Shown here piece by piece: positions 53,660 through 62,493 of a stretch of 64,000 bases of DNA. Both the position numbers and the translations under genes were made by a program. The stretch spans positions 1,798,001-1,862,000 of the forward strand of contig NZ_FSRL01000001.1 of NCBI RefSeq assembly GCF_900142295.1, written 5' to 3'. Below the pieces are notes generated by a model, which was not told the DNA's origin, ran no database searches, and was given only the letters and a program-made list of their open reading frames with translations. This DNA comes from Vannielia litorea (GTDB lineage: Bacteria > Pseudomonadota > Alphaproteobacteria > Rhodobacterales > Rhodobacteraceae). Position 1 is the stretch's first letter. Each line of letters begins with the position of its first letter.

Positions 53660-55717
53660 ATGTTGCAGAAGACCAGGCAATTCGTGGCATTCCAGGGCTA
53701 CGTCTTGTTTACGGCAATCGTGGTCATCAGCGTCATGGGCATCGGCTACTCGGTCATCCGACTGGACCGTGACAGCCACCTCAGCTCGGTGCGCCGCGAG
53801 GCCGAACAGGCGCTGTCCCATTCAACCGATCAGATCAAGCTGCGCTTCTTCGGGGCGGTTCAGGTCGCCAACAAGATCGAGAGCCTTCTCGGCCCGGAGG
53901 GCGAGATCCCCGAACGCCAAGTCGCCTTGGTGGTGGAAGACCTGCAACGCTACAACCCCAGCGTCATAGCGGTGGGCCTCGCACCCGGCCTCGTGCTGAC
54001 CCACAGCTTCCCGCAAGCGGACAACCGCTCGACCATCGGCCTGAAATACTGGGAGATTCCGACGCAGATGCAAAGCGTCGCGCGCGCCATCCGGGCACAG
54101 CATCCGATCGTTGCCGGGCCGCTGCCGCTGGTTCAGGGGGGCACAGGCTTCATTCTGCGCTACCCGGTGTTTCGCGCCACGGCACCCTACGGCAACAAGG
54201 AACTCTGGGGCGTGATCTCGATCGTCGTCAGCGCCGAAGGCATGTTCAGCGGCCCGCAGAGCCCCTTAAGCGAAGACCACGGCTACATTTTCACCCTGCA
54301 GGAGGTCCACGCAACAAGCGAACCCCGTCGCTTCGTTTCCGATGCGGGCGCCCTGCCGGCCAGCAAGCCCGTGGTGCGCGCCTTCAACATGATGGGCTCC
54401 GATTGGGAGGCCACCGCGATCCCGCGCGGCGGCTGGCCCTCCTACTCGCCGCAAAGTCCCTACCTGCTGGCCTTCGCCCTGCTCTCTGCCATCATGCTGG
54501 TGGGCCTGCTGGCCGTGCTGCGCCGCACCACGATCAAGGAGCAGAACGCCAACGCGCTGCTGGTCGAGGCGATCGACTGCATGGACGAGGGCTTCATCGC
54601 CTTCGACGAGCGGGAGCGCCTGGTCATGGTGAACCGGACCTATCGCGACTATCACCAGAGCCTCGCCGGGATCCTGCACATGGGTGTCACCTTCGAGGAG
54701 CTGGTCGACTTCGGGCTCGCACGCGGCGCCTATCCCCAGGCCGTCGGCTGCGAAGCGGAGTGGAAGGCGGAGCGCCTGGCACGGTTCCGCAATCCGAAGG
54801 AAGCCTACCTGCAACCCGTGGACAACGATCGCTGGCTGAAGGTGACCGAAGCCAAGACCCCGCATGGCTACACCATCGGCATCCGCACCGATGTCACCGC
54901 GGAGAAGCGCGCCCAGGAGGCCGCCGAGGCCGCCGACCGCGCCAAGACCGAGTTTCTCAACAACGTCTCCCACGAGCTGCGCACGCCGCTCACGGTCATT
55001 TTCGGCCGCGCCTCCTTCCTCAGGCATTCCGAGCAGCTGCCGCAGGCCAAGGGGCTGGCCGCCGCCCTCGACGGAAACGCCGGCGCCAGCAGCGATGTCG
55101 CCACCGCCGTGCACACCTTCCAGCGCTTCGTCTCCGAGCAGGGCGCGGGCATCTCCGGTTCGGCCAAGCACATGCTGCGGCTGGTCGAGGATCTGCTGGA
55201 CTGGAGCCGCATGGCCCGTGGCAAGATCGAGCTCGATCTCGCGCCAACCGAGCTGGGCGAGATCGCAAGCTCCGTGATCGAAGACCTGCACCCCGAGGCC
55301 GCCGCCAAGGGGCTCGAAATCACCTGTTCCGCCGAGCAGCCCACCGAAGCGATGGCCGACGGCATCCGGGTCAAGCAGATCCTCTACAACCTCATTTCCA
55401 ATGCGATCAAGTTCACCGATGCGGGCCATGTGCACGTGTCCGTCGCGTCGCACGGCGATGAGGCCGTGATCAGCGTCACCGATACCGGCTGCGGCATCGC
55501 GCCGGATCACGTCGACCACATCTTCCAGCGGTTCCACCAGGTCGATACATCCATGTCGCGCAAGAACGGCGGGCTGGGGCTTGGTCTTGCCATCGCCGAG
55601 CAGCTGGCTGCCCTGCACGGCGGCACGCTGACCGTCCAGAGCCGCCTCGGCCAGGGCTCGACCTTCCGTCTCAGTTTGCCCTCTGCCGAGGCACTCGCGC
55701 TTCCCAGGTCGGCCTGA
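53660..55717 (+). CDS. Membrane sensor histidine kinase
   Basis: 685 residues: TM1 (about 13-33), a periplasmic CHASE-like sensor region (about 40-265), TM2 (267-287), a PAS-type domain (about 298-412, IDCMDEGFIAFDERERLVMVN), the dimerisation/phosphoacceptor domain with H438 (VSHELRTPLTV), and a C-terminal ATPase domain (NLISNAIKFTDAG, DTGCGIAP, GGLGLGLAIAEQLAALHGG). The segment between H438 and the second helix (LLDWSRM) is longer than usual. No response-regulator or receiver domain is adjacent, so its partner lies elsewhere. Start at 53660. Confidence 0.92.
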   Translation: MLQKTRQFVAFQGYVLFTAIVVISVMGIGYSVIRLDRDSHLSSVRREAEQALSHSTDQIKLRFFGAVQVANKIESLLGPEGEIPERQVALVVEDLQRYNPSVIAVGLAPGLVLTHSFPQADNRSTIGLKYWEIPTQMQSVARAIRAQHPIVAGPLPLVQGGTGFILRYPVFRATAPYGNKELWGVISIVVSAEGMFSGPQSPLSEDHGYIFTLQEVHATSEPRRFVSDAGALPASKPVVRAFNMMGSDWEATAIPRGGWPSYSPQSPYLLAFALLSAIMLVGLLAVLRRTTIKEQNANALLVEAIDCMDEGFIAFDERERLVMVNRTYRDYHQSLAGILHMGVTFEELVDFGLARGAYPQAVGCEAEWKAERLARFRNPKEAYLQPVDNDRWLKVTEAKTPHGYTIGIRTDVTAEKRAQEAAEAADRAKTEFLNNVSHELRTPLTVIFGRASFLRHSEQLPQAKGLAAALDGNAGASSDVATAVHTFQRFVSEQGAGISGSAKHMLRLVEDLLDWSRMARGKIELDLAPTELGEIASSVIEDLHPEAAAKGLEITCSAEQPTEAMADGIRVKQILYNLISNAIKFTDAGHVHVSVASHGDEAVISVTDTGCGIAPDHVDHIFQRFHQVDTSMSRKNGGLGLGLAIAEQLAALHGGTLTVQSRLGQGSTFRLSLPSAEALALPRSA

Positions 55718-55728
55718 CGCGGCGCCGG

Positions 55729-56493
55729 TCAGGAAAGGGCGCAGTCCGGCCCGCGCTCCAGCGGTTCATCGATGGACAGGCCCGATGGCCGCCAGTCGAA
55801 GATCGCCACCGCCTGCCCTCCGTCAAACCCCACGAAGAGCGTGCCCGTCTCGGGCTGCAACGCCACGCCCTCCGCGTCATAGCCCCATTCCGAGAGCGGC
55901 GTGACGGTCAGCACGCGGCCATCCGGCGCAAGCTCGAAGAGCGCATTGCGCCCCTCGTTGTCATCGACCACCAGGATGTTGCCGGAGAAGGGATCGCGCT
56001 CCACCCCCTGCAGTTCCACCATCGGCGGGTCAAGGCTGTCCCCCCAGAGCTCCATCAGAACCGCGCCATCCGGGCCGATGCGCAACAGCCGCGAAGGGTC
56101 ATCCTCCACCACCAGAAAGCTGCCGTCCGCATCGCGGTGCAGCCCCTCGGTATCCACCAGCGTGGCCGAGAGGCTGAAATCCTGCGCGCGGGCGCGGCCG
56201 TCCCGGTCCACCCGCCTGAACCCGCCCCAGCCATCGGCCAGGAGCAGCCCCTCGGGCTCCACCGTCAGGCTCCGCACCGAGCCCATTCCGCTGTCGAACC
56301 GCATGATCTCCCGCCCGGTCGCGCCGATCAGGATCACCTCGCGCCCCTCGGTCGCCACCCAGACCCCGCACACCTCTGCATCATAGGCCAGCGACACACC
56401 GCGCAGCCCCGCCAGGGTCTCGCGGTGCACCAGCTCCGCCCCGGCGGGGGCGGCCATGCTCAGGCCAAGCAGAAGGGGACAAAGACGCAACAT
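55729..56493 (-). CDS. Exported beta-propeller-like protein (SdiA-regulated/esterase-like type)
   Basis: 254 residues with a clear signal peptide (about 1-19, ending PAGA-E). The mature protein has repeated strands with motifs such as TEGLHRDADGSFLVVEDDPS, LQGVERDPFSGNILVVDDNEG and AEGVALQPETGTLFVGFDGG, as in SdiA-regulated/esterase-like propellers. It is probably periplasmic. No catalytic site is evident. It is convergent with the histidine kinase gene, with 11 bases between the stops. Confidence 0.75.
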   Translation of the reverse strand: MLRLCPLLLGLSMAAPAGAELVHRETLAGLRGVSLAYDAEVCGVWVATEGREVILIGATGREIMRFDSGMGSVRSLTVEPEGLLLADGWGGFRRVDRDGRARAQDFSLSATLVDTEGLHRDADGSFLVVEDDPSRLLRIGPDGAVLMELWGDSLDPPMVELQGVERDPFSGNILVVDDNEGRNALFELAPDGRVLTVTPLSEWGYDAEGVALQPETGTLFVGFDGGQAVAIFDWRPSGLSIDEPLERGPDCALS

Positions 56494-56558
56494 GCCCCAC
56501 CCTGCGGGCGGTCCCGCGCGGCGGTCAAGTCACGCTTTGGGGTATGGCTTGGGGATTG

Positions 56559-56648
56559 TGGCGGAGAGACAGGGATTCGAACCCTGGAGACGGTTCCCCG
56601 CCTACACACTTTCCAGGCGTGCGCCTTCGACCACTCGGCCACCTCTCC
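56559..56648 (-). tRNA. tRNA-Ser (GGA)
   Basis: 90 bases with encoded CCA. On the minus strand it starts GGAGAGGTGGCCGAGTGG, has anticodon GGA in CCTGGAAAG, a long variable arm typical of serine tRNAs, the T loop GGTTCGAATCC and a 7-pair acceptor stem. It reads UCC and UCU codons. Confidence 0.96.
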
Positions 56649-56657
56649 GGTCCGCGC

Positions 56658-56686
56658 CTCATAGCCAAACCCGCAACCGGGATCAA
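56658..56686 (-). promoter_or_regulatory. Sigma-70-type promoter of tRNA-Ser
   Basis: On the minus strand TTGATC (56686-56681), 17 bases, TATGAG (56663-56658), then nine bases to the tRNA 5' end. Same layout as the tRNA-Ile promoter at 34184. Confidence 0.7.
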
Positions 56687-56916
56687 CCCCGGAAACACCG
56701 GAACCCCAGGCTATCGCACCCCGCGCCGCAAGCAGATCCCGCAGGCCCCTTCGGCACGCGGCTTTGCCCATGTCATGCTCCGCCACCCGGTGGCTTCGGA
56801 CCGCGATTTCAAACGAGCGGCCGTCCCCGCCGTGGTGCTTCCGCAGAGCCCATGACATGACGAAGGGGCTGGCGGCCTGCCTTCCGTGTGATCAGGCGCC
56901 AAACCGGGCGGGCCGC

Positions 56917-57633
56917 CTAGCCGAAGAGGATGTTGACGCGCCGGTTGGCACGCCCCTTCTTCTCCAGCTTTCCCAATCTCAGCGGACCGATCTCGCCGGT
57001 GCGCGCCACATGGGTGCCGCCGCAGGGCTGAAGGTCCACCTGGGCCTCGCCCGCGCCGATCCTGACCAGCCGGACCCGCCCCGATCCGCGCGGCGGAGCG
57101 ACCGACATCGTCTTGACCAGCCCCGGGTTGGCATCGAGCTCGGCATCGGTGATCCAGCTCTCGGTCACCGGCAGATCGCGCCCGACCAGGGCATTCAGTG
57201 CCTCTTCCACCGCGTCCCGATCCTCGATCGGCTCTTCCATCATGAAGTCGAGCCGCCCCTTCTCGGCCCCGATGCTGCCGCCGGTGACCGGATGGGGCAA
57301 AACCACCGAGAGCAGATGCAGCGCGGTATGGATCCGCATGTGCGCGTAGCGCCGCTCCCAGTCGAGCGATTGCCGAAGCTCGGTGCCAACCTCGGGCAAG
57401 GCGCCCGGAATGGCAGGCACCAGCACCACCGCCTCGCCCTCTCCCTTAACCGCCGTGGCGATCTCGAGCTGGCCGCCCTCCCAGTGGAGCATCCCCGCAT
57501 CGCCCGGCTGGCCGCCGCCGGTCGGATAGAAGATCGTGGCATCCAGCACCACGCCGCCCTCCGAGGTATGGGCCAGCACGGTCGCGCGGGCGTCGCGCAT
57601 GTAAGGGTCATCCCTGTAGAGTGCCAAGGTCAT
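56917..57633 (-). CDS. Alanyl-tRNA editing protein (AlaX type)
   Basis: 238-residue free-standing homologue of the AlaRS editing domain, which removes serine or glycine wrongly attached to tRNA-Ala. Zinc-binding residues are H102 and H106 (MRIHTALHLLS) and C204 and H208 (LQPCGGTHVA). The N-terminal part (ATIFYPTGGGQPGD) is the usual AlaX beta domain. The ATG at 57633 overlaps the mscS stop in ATGA. It is the last gene of the cysK-mscS-alaX operon. Confidence 0.92.
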   Translation of the reverse strand: MTLALYRDDPYMRDARATVLAHTSEGGVVLDATIFYPTGGGQPGDAGMLHWEGGQLEIATAVKGEGEAVVLVPAIPGALPEVGTELRQSLDWERRYAHMRIHTALHLLSVVLPHPVTGGSIGAEKGRLDFMMEEPIEDRDAVEEALNALVGRDLPVTESWITDAELDANPGLVKTMSVAPPRGSGRVRLVRIGAGEAQVDLQPCGGTHVARTGEIGPLRLGKLEKKGRANRRVNILFG

Positions 57634-60239
57634 CGGTCCCCTCCGCCATCGCCACCCTCACCCTCGAGGTCGCCCTTCATCAGCCCTGCCCGCGCCGCGG
57701 CGCGCGAGGGGCTCTCGGGCGCGGCGGGCGGCTGCGCCTCGGTGCCCGGCACCACCGGTTCGGCCTCTATCGTGGCCCCGCCCTCCTGCGCGCCCCGGAT
57801 CGCCGCGCCCAGCGCCTCGGGGTTGCGCAGCCAGAGGTCGCGCTGCGCGAAGGGGATCTCGATCCCCTCCTCCTTGAACCGCTCCGCGATCCGGTGGCGG
57901 ATCTCCGTCTGCACCACCATGATCGAGAACACGTCGCGCAGGATCACCCGGATCTCGAAATCGAGACTGTCCGCCCCGAACCCGGTGAACACCACCTGCG
58001 GCGGCGGGTTGAGAATCACGATCGGGTGCTCCTCGGCCACGCCCTGCAGGATCCCGGCCACCCGCCGGGTGTCGGAGCCATAGGCCACGCCCACCGGCAC
58101 CGTCAGTCGGCCCGACATGTTGGTCTTGGTGTAGTTGGTCACCTGGCCCGAGATCAGGTCCGCGTTCGGCACGATCACGTCGGTCTTGTCGAAGGTCTCG
58201 ATCCGGGTCGAGCGGACGGAGATCTTCTTGACGATCCCCATCACGCCGCCCGAGCTGATCCAGTCGCCCTCGCTGATCGGGCGCTCGATCAGCAGGATGA
58301 TGCCGGAGACGAAGTTGCTGACGATGGTCTGCAACCCGAAGCCGATGCCCACCGAGAGCGCACCGGCCACGATGGCAAGGCTCGAGAGGTCGATGCCGGC
58401 AGCGGTGATGGCGATGACGGCGGCGAGGAAGATGCCGATGTAGCTGACGCCCGACAGGATTGCGGTGCGCCCGCCCGGGTCGATCCTCGTCTTCGGCAGC
58501 ACCGAGGTGCGCAGCGCCCCCTGCAACAGGCGGGTGACCAGGTAGCCCACCGCGAAGACCACCGCGAAGAGCAAGAAGTTCGAGGGGCTGATCGTGCTTT
58601 CACCGATCGAGAAGCCGGCCATGAACCGCTGCCACAGTTCGGTCAGGTCGGCCACCCGTGCGCCCCAGATCAGCGCCAGCAGCGGAAGCGCGGCCAGCAC
58701 GATGAAGAAGGAGATCAGAACCGCCACCAGCCCGTCGGTCCCGTCGTCCTGCCGCCCGAAGAAGAGCGCCCAGAGATGGGCAAAGAAGCGTTGCAGCAGC
58801 GAGACCACCGCCAGCACCGCCAGGGTCGAGAGCGGTGCCGAGACGAGGAAGTCCCCTGCCTTCAGGTAGCCCAGCACCGCCATGACCGGCCCTGCGACGG
58901 CCAGCGTCACCGCAGCGCGCCCGATCAGGTGGATGATCCGCGCGCGAAACCCTTTCGAGGTCTGATCGTCGATGACCGCGTCGGCTGCCCGGTTGTGAGC
59001 GATCATGAGCTGCCCGAGCCGGAAGAGCGCAACGGCCCCCAGCACCAGGATCGGGAAGTTGAGAAAGACCGCGGCCGCTTCGCTGATGCCCGAAAAGGCG
59101 GTCAGCGACGTCAGCAGGGCACCCAGTGCGCCCGCCACGCCCGCCATGGTCGCCCAGAACCGGCCCGACCGGCGCTGTGCCTCGTCATGCTCCAGGGGCG
59201 GCGGCAGGATCTCGATCTTGGGAAAGCTGTGAAAGCCCAGCCAGCGCGCGCCGAAGATCAGGATCCCCATCACCGGGATGGTGGTCAGGATCTCGTCGGT
59301 CAGCAGCCCGCCCACGCCGGTGATCCGCAAGCCCGCCACGATCAGCACCAGCCCGATCTGCGGCAGAAGCAGCTGGCCCACCGAGACCAGCATGGCAAAG
59401 ATCACCGTGCTCTGGGCCCGGCCCGACCGGGTGAGCAGCCGCTCCGAGAGCCGCATGCTCCAGCCCCGCCCGCGAACCACCAGAACCAGCCCGATCAGCG
59501 CGACGATCAGGGCCGCCGCGAGGTTGTTGCGCAGCGCCTCCTGCTGCAAGGTGTTGCGCCAGCTGGTGGTCAGGTTCGTCCGGAGCGTGCCCCCCACCGC
59601 CGCCAGTTCGCCCAGCGGCTCGATCCAGTTGGTCGGAGACAGCGGGCTCGGGCCAACGTCCAGCAGGGCGCTCGTCTGCCGCTCGCGCAACAGGGTATCC
59701 ACCTGCCCGATCAGCCCGTCCGCCCGGATCCAGGCCTCCTCGGCGGCACGGATCGGCACCAGCAGACGTGTAAGCTGCGCGTTCAGCTCGCTGCGCCGCC
59801 CGGCCAGTTCCGCGGCCTCTTCTTCGCCCTCTGCCGGAGCCGGCCCCAAGGCCTCGACCTGCCGTTGCAGAATCTCGATCCGCCCCGAGTTGGCCGATTG
59901 CGCCGCGAGGAACTCGGTGCGCCAGCCCGCCAGCCGCTCGCGTAGCTGCTCGAGTGCCACCGAGGAGGCGGCGTTGCGATCCAGCACATCTTCCGCCTGG
60001 CGCGCGACCTTCTCCCAGGCCTCGTAGTCCGGCCCGCCCGGCAGGCTGAGCGTCGCCGCTTCGAGGCTGCCGTCCACCGGCGGAATGACCGGCTCGTCAG
60101 CCGCCGGATCGGCATCGGAGACAGTTGCCCCCGGCGCTCCTGAGCCATTGACGAGGTCTTCCGCCAGCGATTGCGCCACGCCGGTCCCCGGCAGCGCCAG
60201 AACGGCCAGCAAGAGCCACAGACGCAACATGCTGCCCAT
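57630..60239 (-). CDS. Large MscS-type mechanosensitive channel (DUF3772)
   Basis: 869 residues. Signal peptide (about 1-24), a periplasmic helical region (about 50-235, with a DUF3772-like part), about eleven membrane helices (about 245-640), then the MscS core with the pore helix GALSVGIGFGLQTIVSNFVSG and the beta domain ERPISEGDWISSGGVMGIVKKISVRSTRI, and a Pro/Ala-rich tail. Such channels release solutes under osmotic shock. Start at 60239 because GAGGGGGG precedes it; an ATG at 60251 overlaps the cysK stop and is a second choice. It overlaps alaX by four bases. Confidence 0.9.
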   Translation of the reverse strand: MGSMLRLWLLLAVLALPGTGVAQSLAEDLVNGSGAPGATVSDADPAADEPVIPPVDGSLEAATLSLPGGPDYEAWEKVARQAEDVLDRNAASSVALEQLRERLAGWRTEFLAAQSANSGRIEILQRQVEALGPAPAEGEEEAAELAGRRSELNAQLTRLLVPIRAAEEAWIRADGLIGQVDTLLRERQTSALLDVGPSPLSPTNWIEPLGELAAVGGTLRTNLTTSWRNTLQQEALRNNLAAALIVALIGLVLVVRGRGWSMRLSERLLTRSGRAQSTVIFAMLVSVGQLLLPQIGLVLIVAGLRITGVGGLLTDEILTTIPVMGILIFGARWLGFHSFPKIEILPPPLEHDEAQRRSGRFWATMAGVAGALGALLTSLTAFSGISEAAAVFLNFPILVLGAVALFRLGQLMIAHNRAADAVIDDQTSKGFRARIIHLIGRAAVTLAVAGPVMAVLGYLKAGDFLVSAPLSTLAVLAVVSLLQRFFAHLWALFFGRQDDGTDGLVAVLISFFIVLAALPLLALIWGARVADLTELWQRFMAGFSIGESTISPSNFLLFAVVFAVGYLVTRLLQGALRTSVLPKTRIDPGGRTAILSGVSYIGIFLAAVIAITAAGIDLSSLAIVAGALSVGIGFGLQTIVSNFVSGIILLIERPISEGDWISSGGVMGIVKKISVRSTRIETFDKTDVIVPNADLISGQVTNYTKTNMSGRLTVPVGVAYGSDTRRVAGILQGVAEEHPIVILNPPPQVVFTGFGADSLDFEIRVILRDVFSIMVVQTEIRHRIAERFKEEGIEIPFAQRDLWLRNPEALGAAIRGAQEGGATIEAEPVVPGTEAQPPAAPESPSRAAARAGLMKGDLEGEGGDGGGDR

Positions 60240-60247
60240 TGCCCCCC

Positions 60248-61285
60248 TCATGCTTCGACGGTCACGTCCGGCATGTCGGCGCGGGTGCCCCGGGTCAGGA
60301 ATTCCGGCACGGGCAGATCCTTCTCGCGCAGGAACTCGGGGTTGAAGAGCTTGGTCTGGTAGCGCGTGCCGTAGTCGCAGAGCACGGTCACGATGGTGTG
60401 GCCCGGCCCCATCTCCTTCGCCATTCGCACGGCCCCCGCGATGTTGATCGCACTGGAGCCACCAAGGCACAGGCCCTCCTCCTCGAGCAGGTCGAAGATA
60501 TAGGGCAGCGCCTCGCTGTCGGGGATCTGCCAGGCCATGTCCGGCTTGAAGCCCTCCAGGTTGGCGGTGATCCGCCCCTGCCCGATGCCCTCGGTGATCG
60601 AGCCGCCCTCGGCCTTGTGCTCGCCATGGGTGTAGTAGTTGTAGAGCGTCGCACCCATCGGGTCGGCGAGGCCGATCTTCACCCCCTTGGGCTGAAGCGC
60701 CATGCCCACCCCCGCCAGCGTGCCGCCCGAGCCCACGGCGCAGATGAATCCATCCACCTTGCCATCGGTCTGCGCCCAGATCTCCGGACCGGTGCCCTCG
60801 ATATGCGCCTGCCGGTTCGCCACGTTGTCGAACTGGTTGGCCCATATCGCCCCGTTCGGCTCGGATTGCGCCAGCCGCTCGGCCAGCCGACCCGAGTAGC
60901 GGACGTAGTTGTTGGGGTTGCGGTAGGGGTTGGCGTCCACTTCCACCAGCTCCGCCCCGGCCAGGCGGATCATGTCCTTCTTTTCCTGGCTCTGCGTCCG
61001 CGGGATGACGATGACGGTTCTGAACCCCATCGACGCGCCCACCAGCGCCAGGCCGATCCCGGTGTTGCCCGCCGTGCCCTCCACGATCGTGCCCCCGGGC
61101 CGCAGCTGCCCCTTGGCCACCGCATCGTTGATGATGAACAGCGCGGCCCGGTCCTTCACCGACTGGCCGGGGTTTAGAAACTCGCATTTGCCCAGGATCT
61201 CGCAGCCCGTGGCCTCGCTCACCTTGTTGAGCCGGATGAGCGGGGTGTTTCCCACCGCCGCGGCGAGGTCGGGTTTGATATCCAT
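60248..61285 (-). CDS. cysK: Cysteine synthase
   Basis: 345-residue PLP enzyme that makes cysteine from O-acetylserine and sulfide. The PLP lysine is K44 in NPGQSVKDRAALF, the substrate loop is VEGTAGNTGIGLAL, and the phosphate-binding Gly-rich loop is AVGSGGTLAGVG. The C-terminus is longer than in enterobacterial CysK. AAGGAAGG stands before the ATG. It is first in a run with mscS and alaX. A cysK gene is also linked to trgAB in Rhodobacter sphaeroides; here it is some 40 kb away. Confidence 0.94.
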   Translation of the reverse strand: MDIKPDLAAAVGNTPLIRLNKVSEATGCEILGKCEFLNPGQSVKDRAALFIINDAVAKGQLRPGGTIVEGTAGNTGIGLALVGASMGFRTVIVIPRTQSQEKKDMIRLAGAELVEVDANPYRNPNNYVRYSGRLAERLAQSEPNGAIWANQFDNVANRQAHIEGTGPEIWAQTDGKVDGFICAVGSGGTLAGVGMALQPKGVKIGLADPMGATLYNYYTHGEHKAEGGSITEGIGQGRITANLEGFKPDMAWQIPDSEALPYIFDLLEEEGLCLGGSSAINIAGAVRMAKEMGPGHTIVTVLCDYGTRYQTKLFNPEFLREKDLPVPEFLTRGTRADMPDVTVEA

Positions 61286-61513
61286 GGCTGCCTTCCTTCT
61301 TTGCACCCGCACCGGGCGCCCTGCCCCACTTGATAGGCCCCCGGCCCGCAAGGTCAACAGCGGCCGCGCCGCAGCCTGCCCCCCAGGGCGATCAGCCGGT
61401 TTTGCGACGGCGGAGACAGGCGAACGCCCTCCGCCCTCCGCCGCCGCAGGGCGAACGCCCGCCCGGCTGCCGCCACATGCGCCCGAACGCCCGTCGTATT
61501 TTCACGCGGGGCG

Positions 61514-62410
61514 TCAAGCCACCCTGACCCGTCCGACTGGCCGGTTGACCAGCCACAGACCCGCCGCCACCAGCGCCAGCGCCAGCAGGATCACCCCTGG
61601 AAGCGGCTCGTCGAGGATGAGCCAGCCCAGCAGGGTGCCGAACACCGGGGTCAGAAATCCGAAGCTCGCCACCGAGCTCGCCGGGTAGAACTTCAGGATC
61701 CATAGCCAGAACAGAAAGCCCGCGCCGGAGATCACCAGCCCCTGGACCAGCAGAACGCCCCAATGCAAGGCCTCCGGCCCCCGGAACAATGGCCCGAAGA
61801 GCGGCGCCAGCGCGCCGAGCAGCACCGCGCTCACCGCGAGCTGCCACATCAGCTGGCTTTCGGCCCGCATCTCCCTGAGCCGCGTGCCCCGCACCACCAG
61901 CGCGAGCCCGGCCCAGCACCACGCCCCCGCCAGGGCGCAAAGGTCGCCCACCAGCGCCCCGCCCCCCTCGCTGCCGGCCAGCAGGGCCATCGCCACGCCG
62001 GCAAACGCCAGTGCGAGCCCCGTGACCTTCACAACCGTCAGCCGCTCTCCCGGCAGCAGGAAATGCGCCAGCAGCGCCAGCCAGACCGGCATGGTGTAGA
62101 ACATCAGCGCCGAGCGCGCGACGGTGGTCAGGTCGAGCGCGATGAACAGCGCAACGAACTCGCCGGTAAAGAACAGCCCCATCAGGAGTCCGAGCCCCCG
62201 CACGCCCGGACCCAGCTCGAGCACGATCCCCCGCGCCCGCATCCAGATCAGCAGAAAACCGAGCGACAGCGCCGAGCGCATCCCGGCAAAGAACACCGGG
62301 CCGAACCCCTCGTTGCCGACCTTGATGATGACCTGCCCGAACCCCAGCAGCAGCGAGAACCCCACCAGCGAGGCCGCTCCGAAGGCGTCAATTCGGTCTT
62401 TCCGCTCCAT
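61514..62410 (-). CDS. DMT-superfamily (EamA) permease
   Basis: 298 residues with ten hydrophobic segments in two EamA repeats; ends of the halves read MFYTMPVWLALLAHFLLPGERL and FGFLTPVFGTLLGWLILDEPLP, the usual pattern. Unknown substrate, likely export of metabolites. Start at 62410 with GAGGGG upstream; longer frames before it lack a start signal. Divergent from the CPA1 antiporter gene, with 83 bases between starts. Confidence 0.9.
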   Translation of the reverse strand: MERKDRIDAFGAASLVGFSLLLGFGQVIIKVGNEGFGPVFFAGMRSALSLGFLLIWMRARGIVLELGPGVRGLGLLMGLFFTGEFVALFIALDLTTVARSALMFYTMPVWLALLAHFLLPGERLTVVKVTGLALAFAGVAMALLAGSEGGGALVGDLCALAGAWCWAGLALVVRGTRLREMRAESQLMWQLAVSAVLLGALAPLFGPLFRGPEALHWGVLLVQGLVISGAGFLFWLWILKFYPASSVASFGFLTPVFGTLLGWLILDEPLPGVILLALALVAAGLWLVNRPVGRVRVA

Positions 62411-62493
62411 CGGCCCCTCGCATATAACCGGCCCCATTGCCGCCCCGGCACCCAGACCACAGGCCCCGCGGGGCCGCAAGCAAGAGACGCCCC

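Noticed and set aside
57630..61187. A continuous minus-strand reading frame of over 1,100 codons
   Set aside because: Its first part is an out-of-frame shadow of cysK; only the part from 60239 down is real (the MscS channel).
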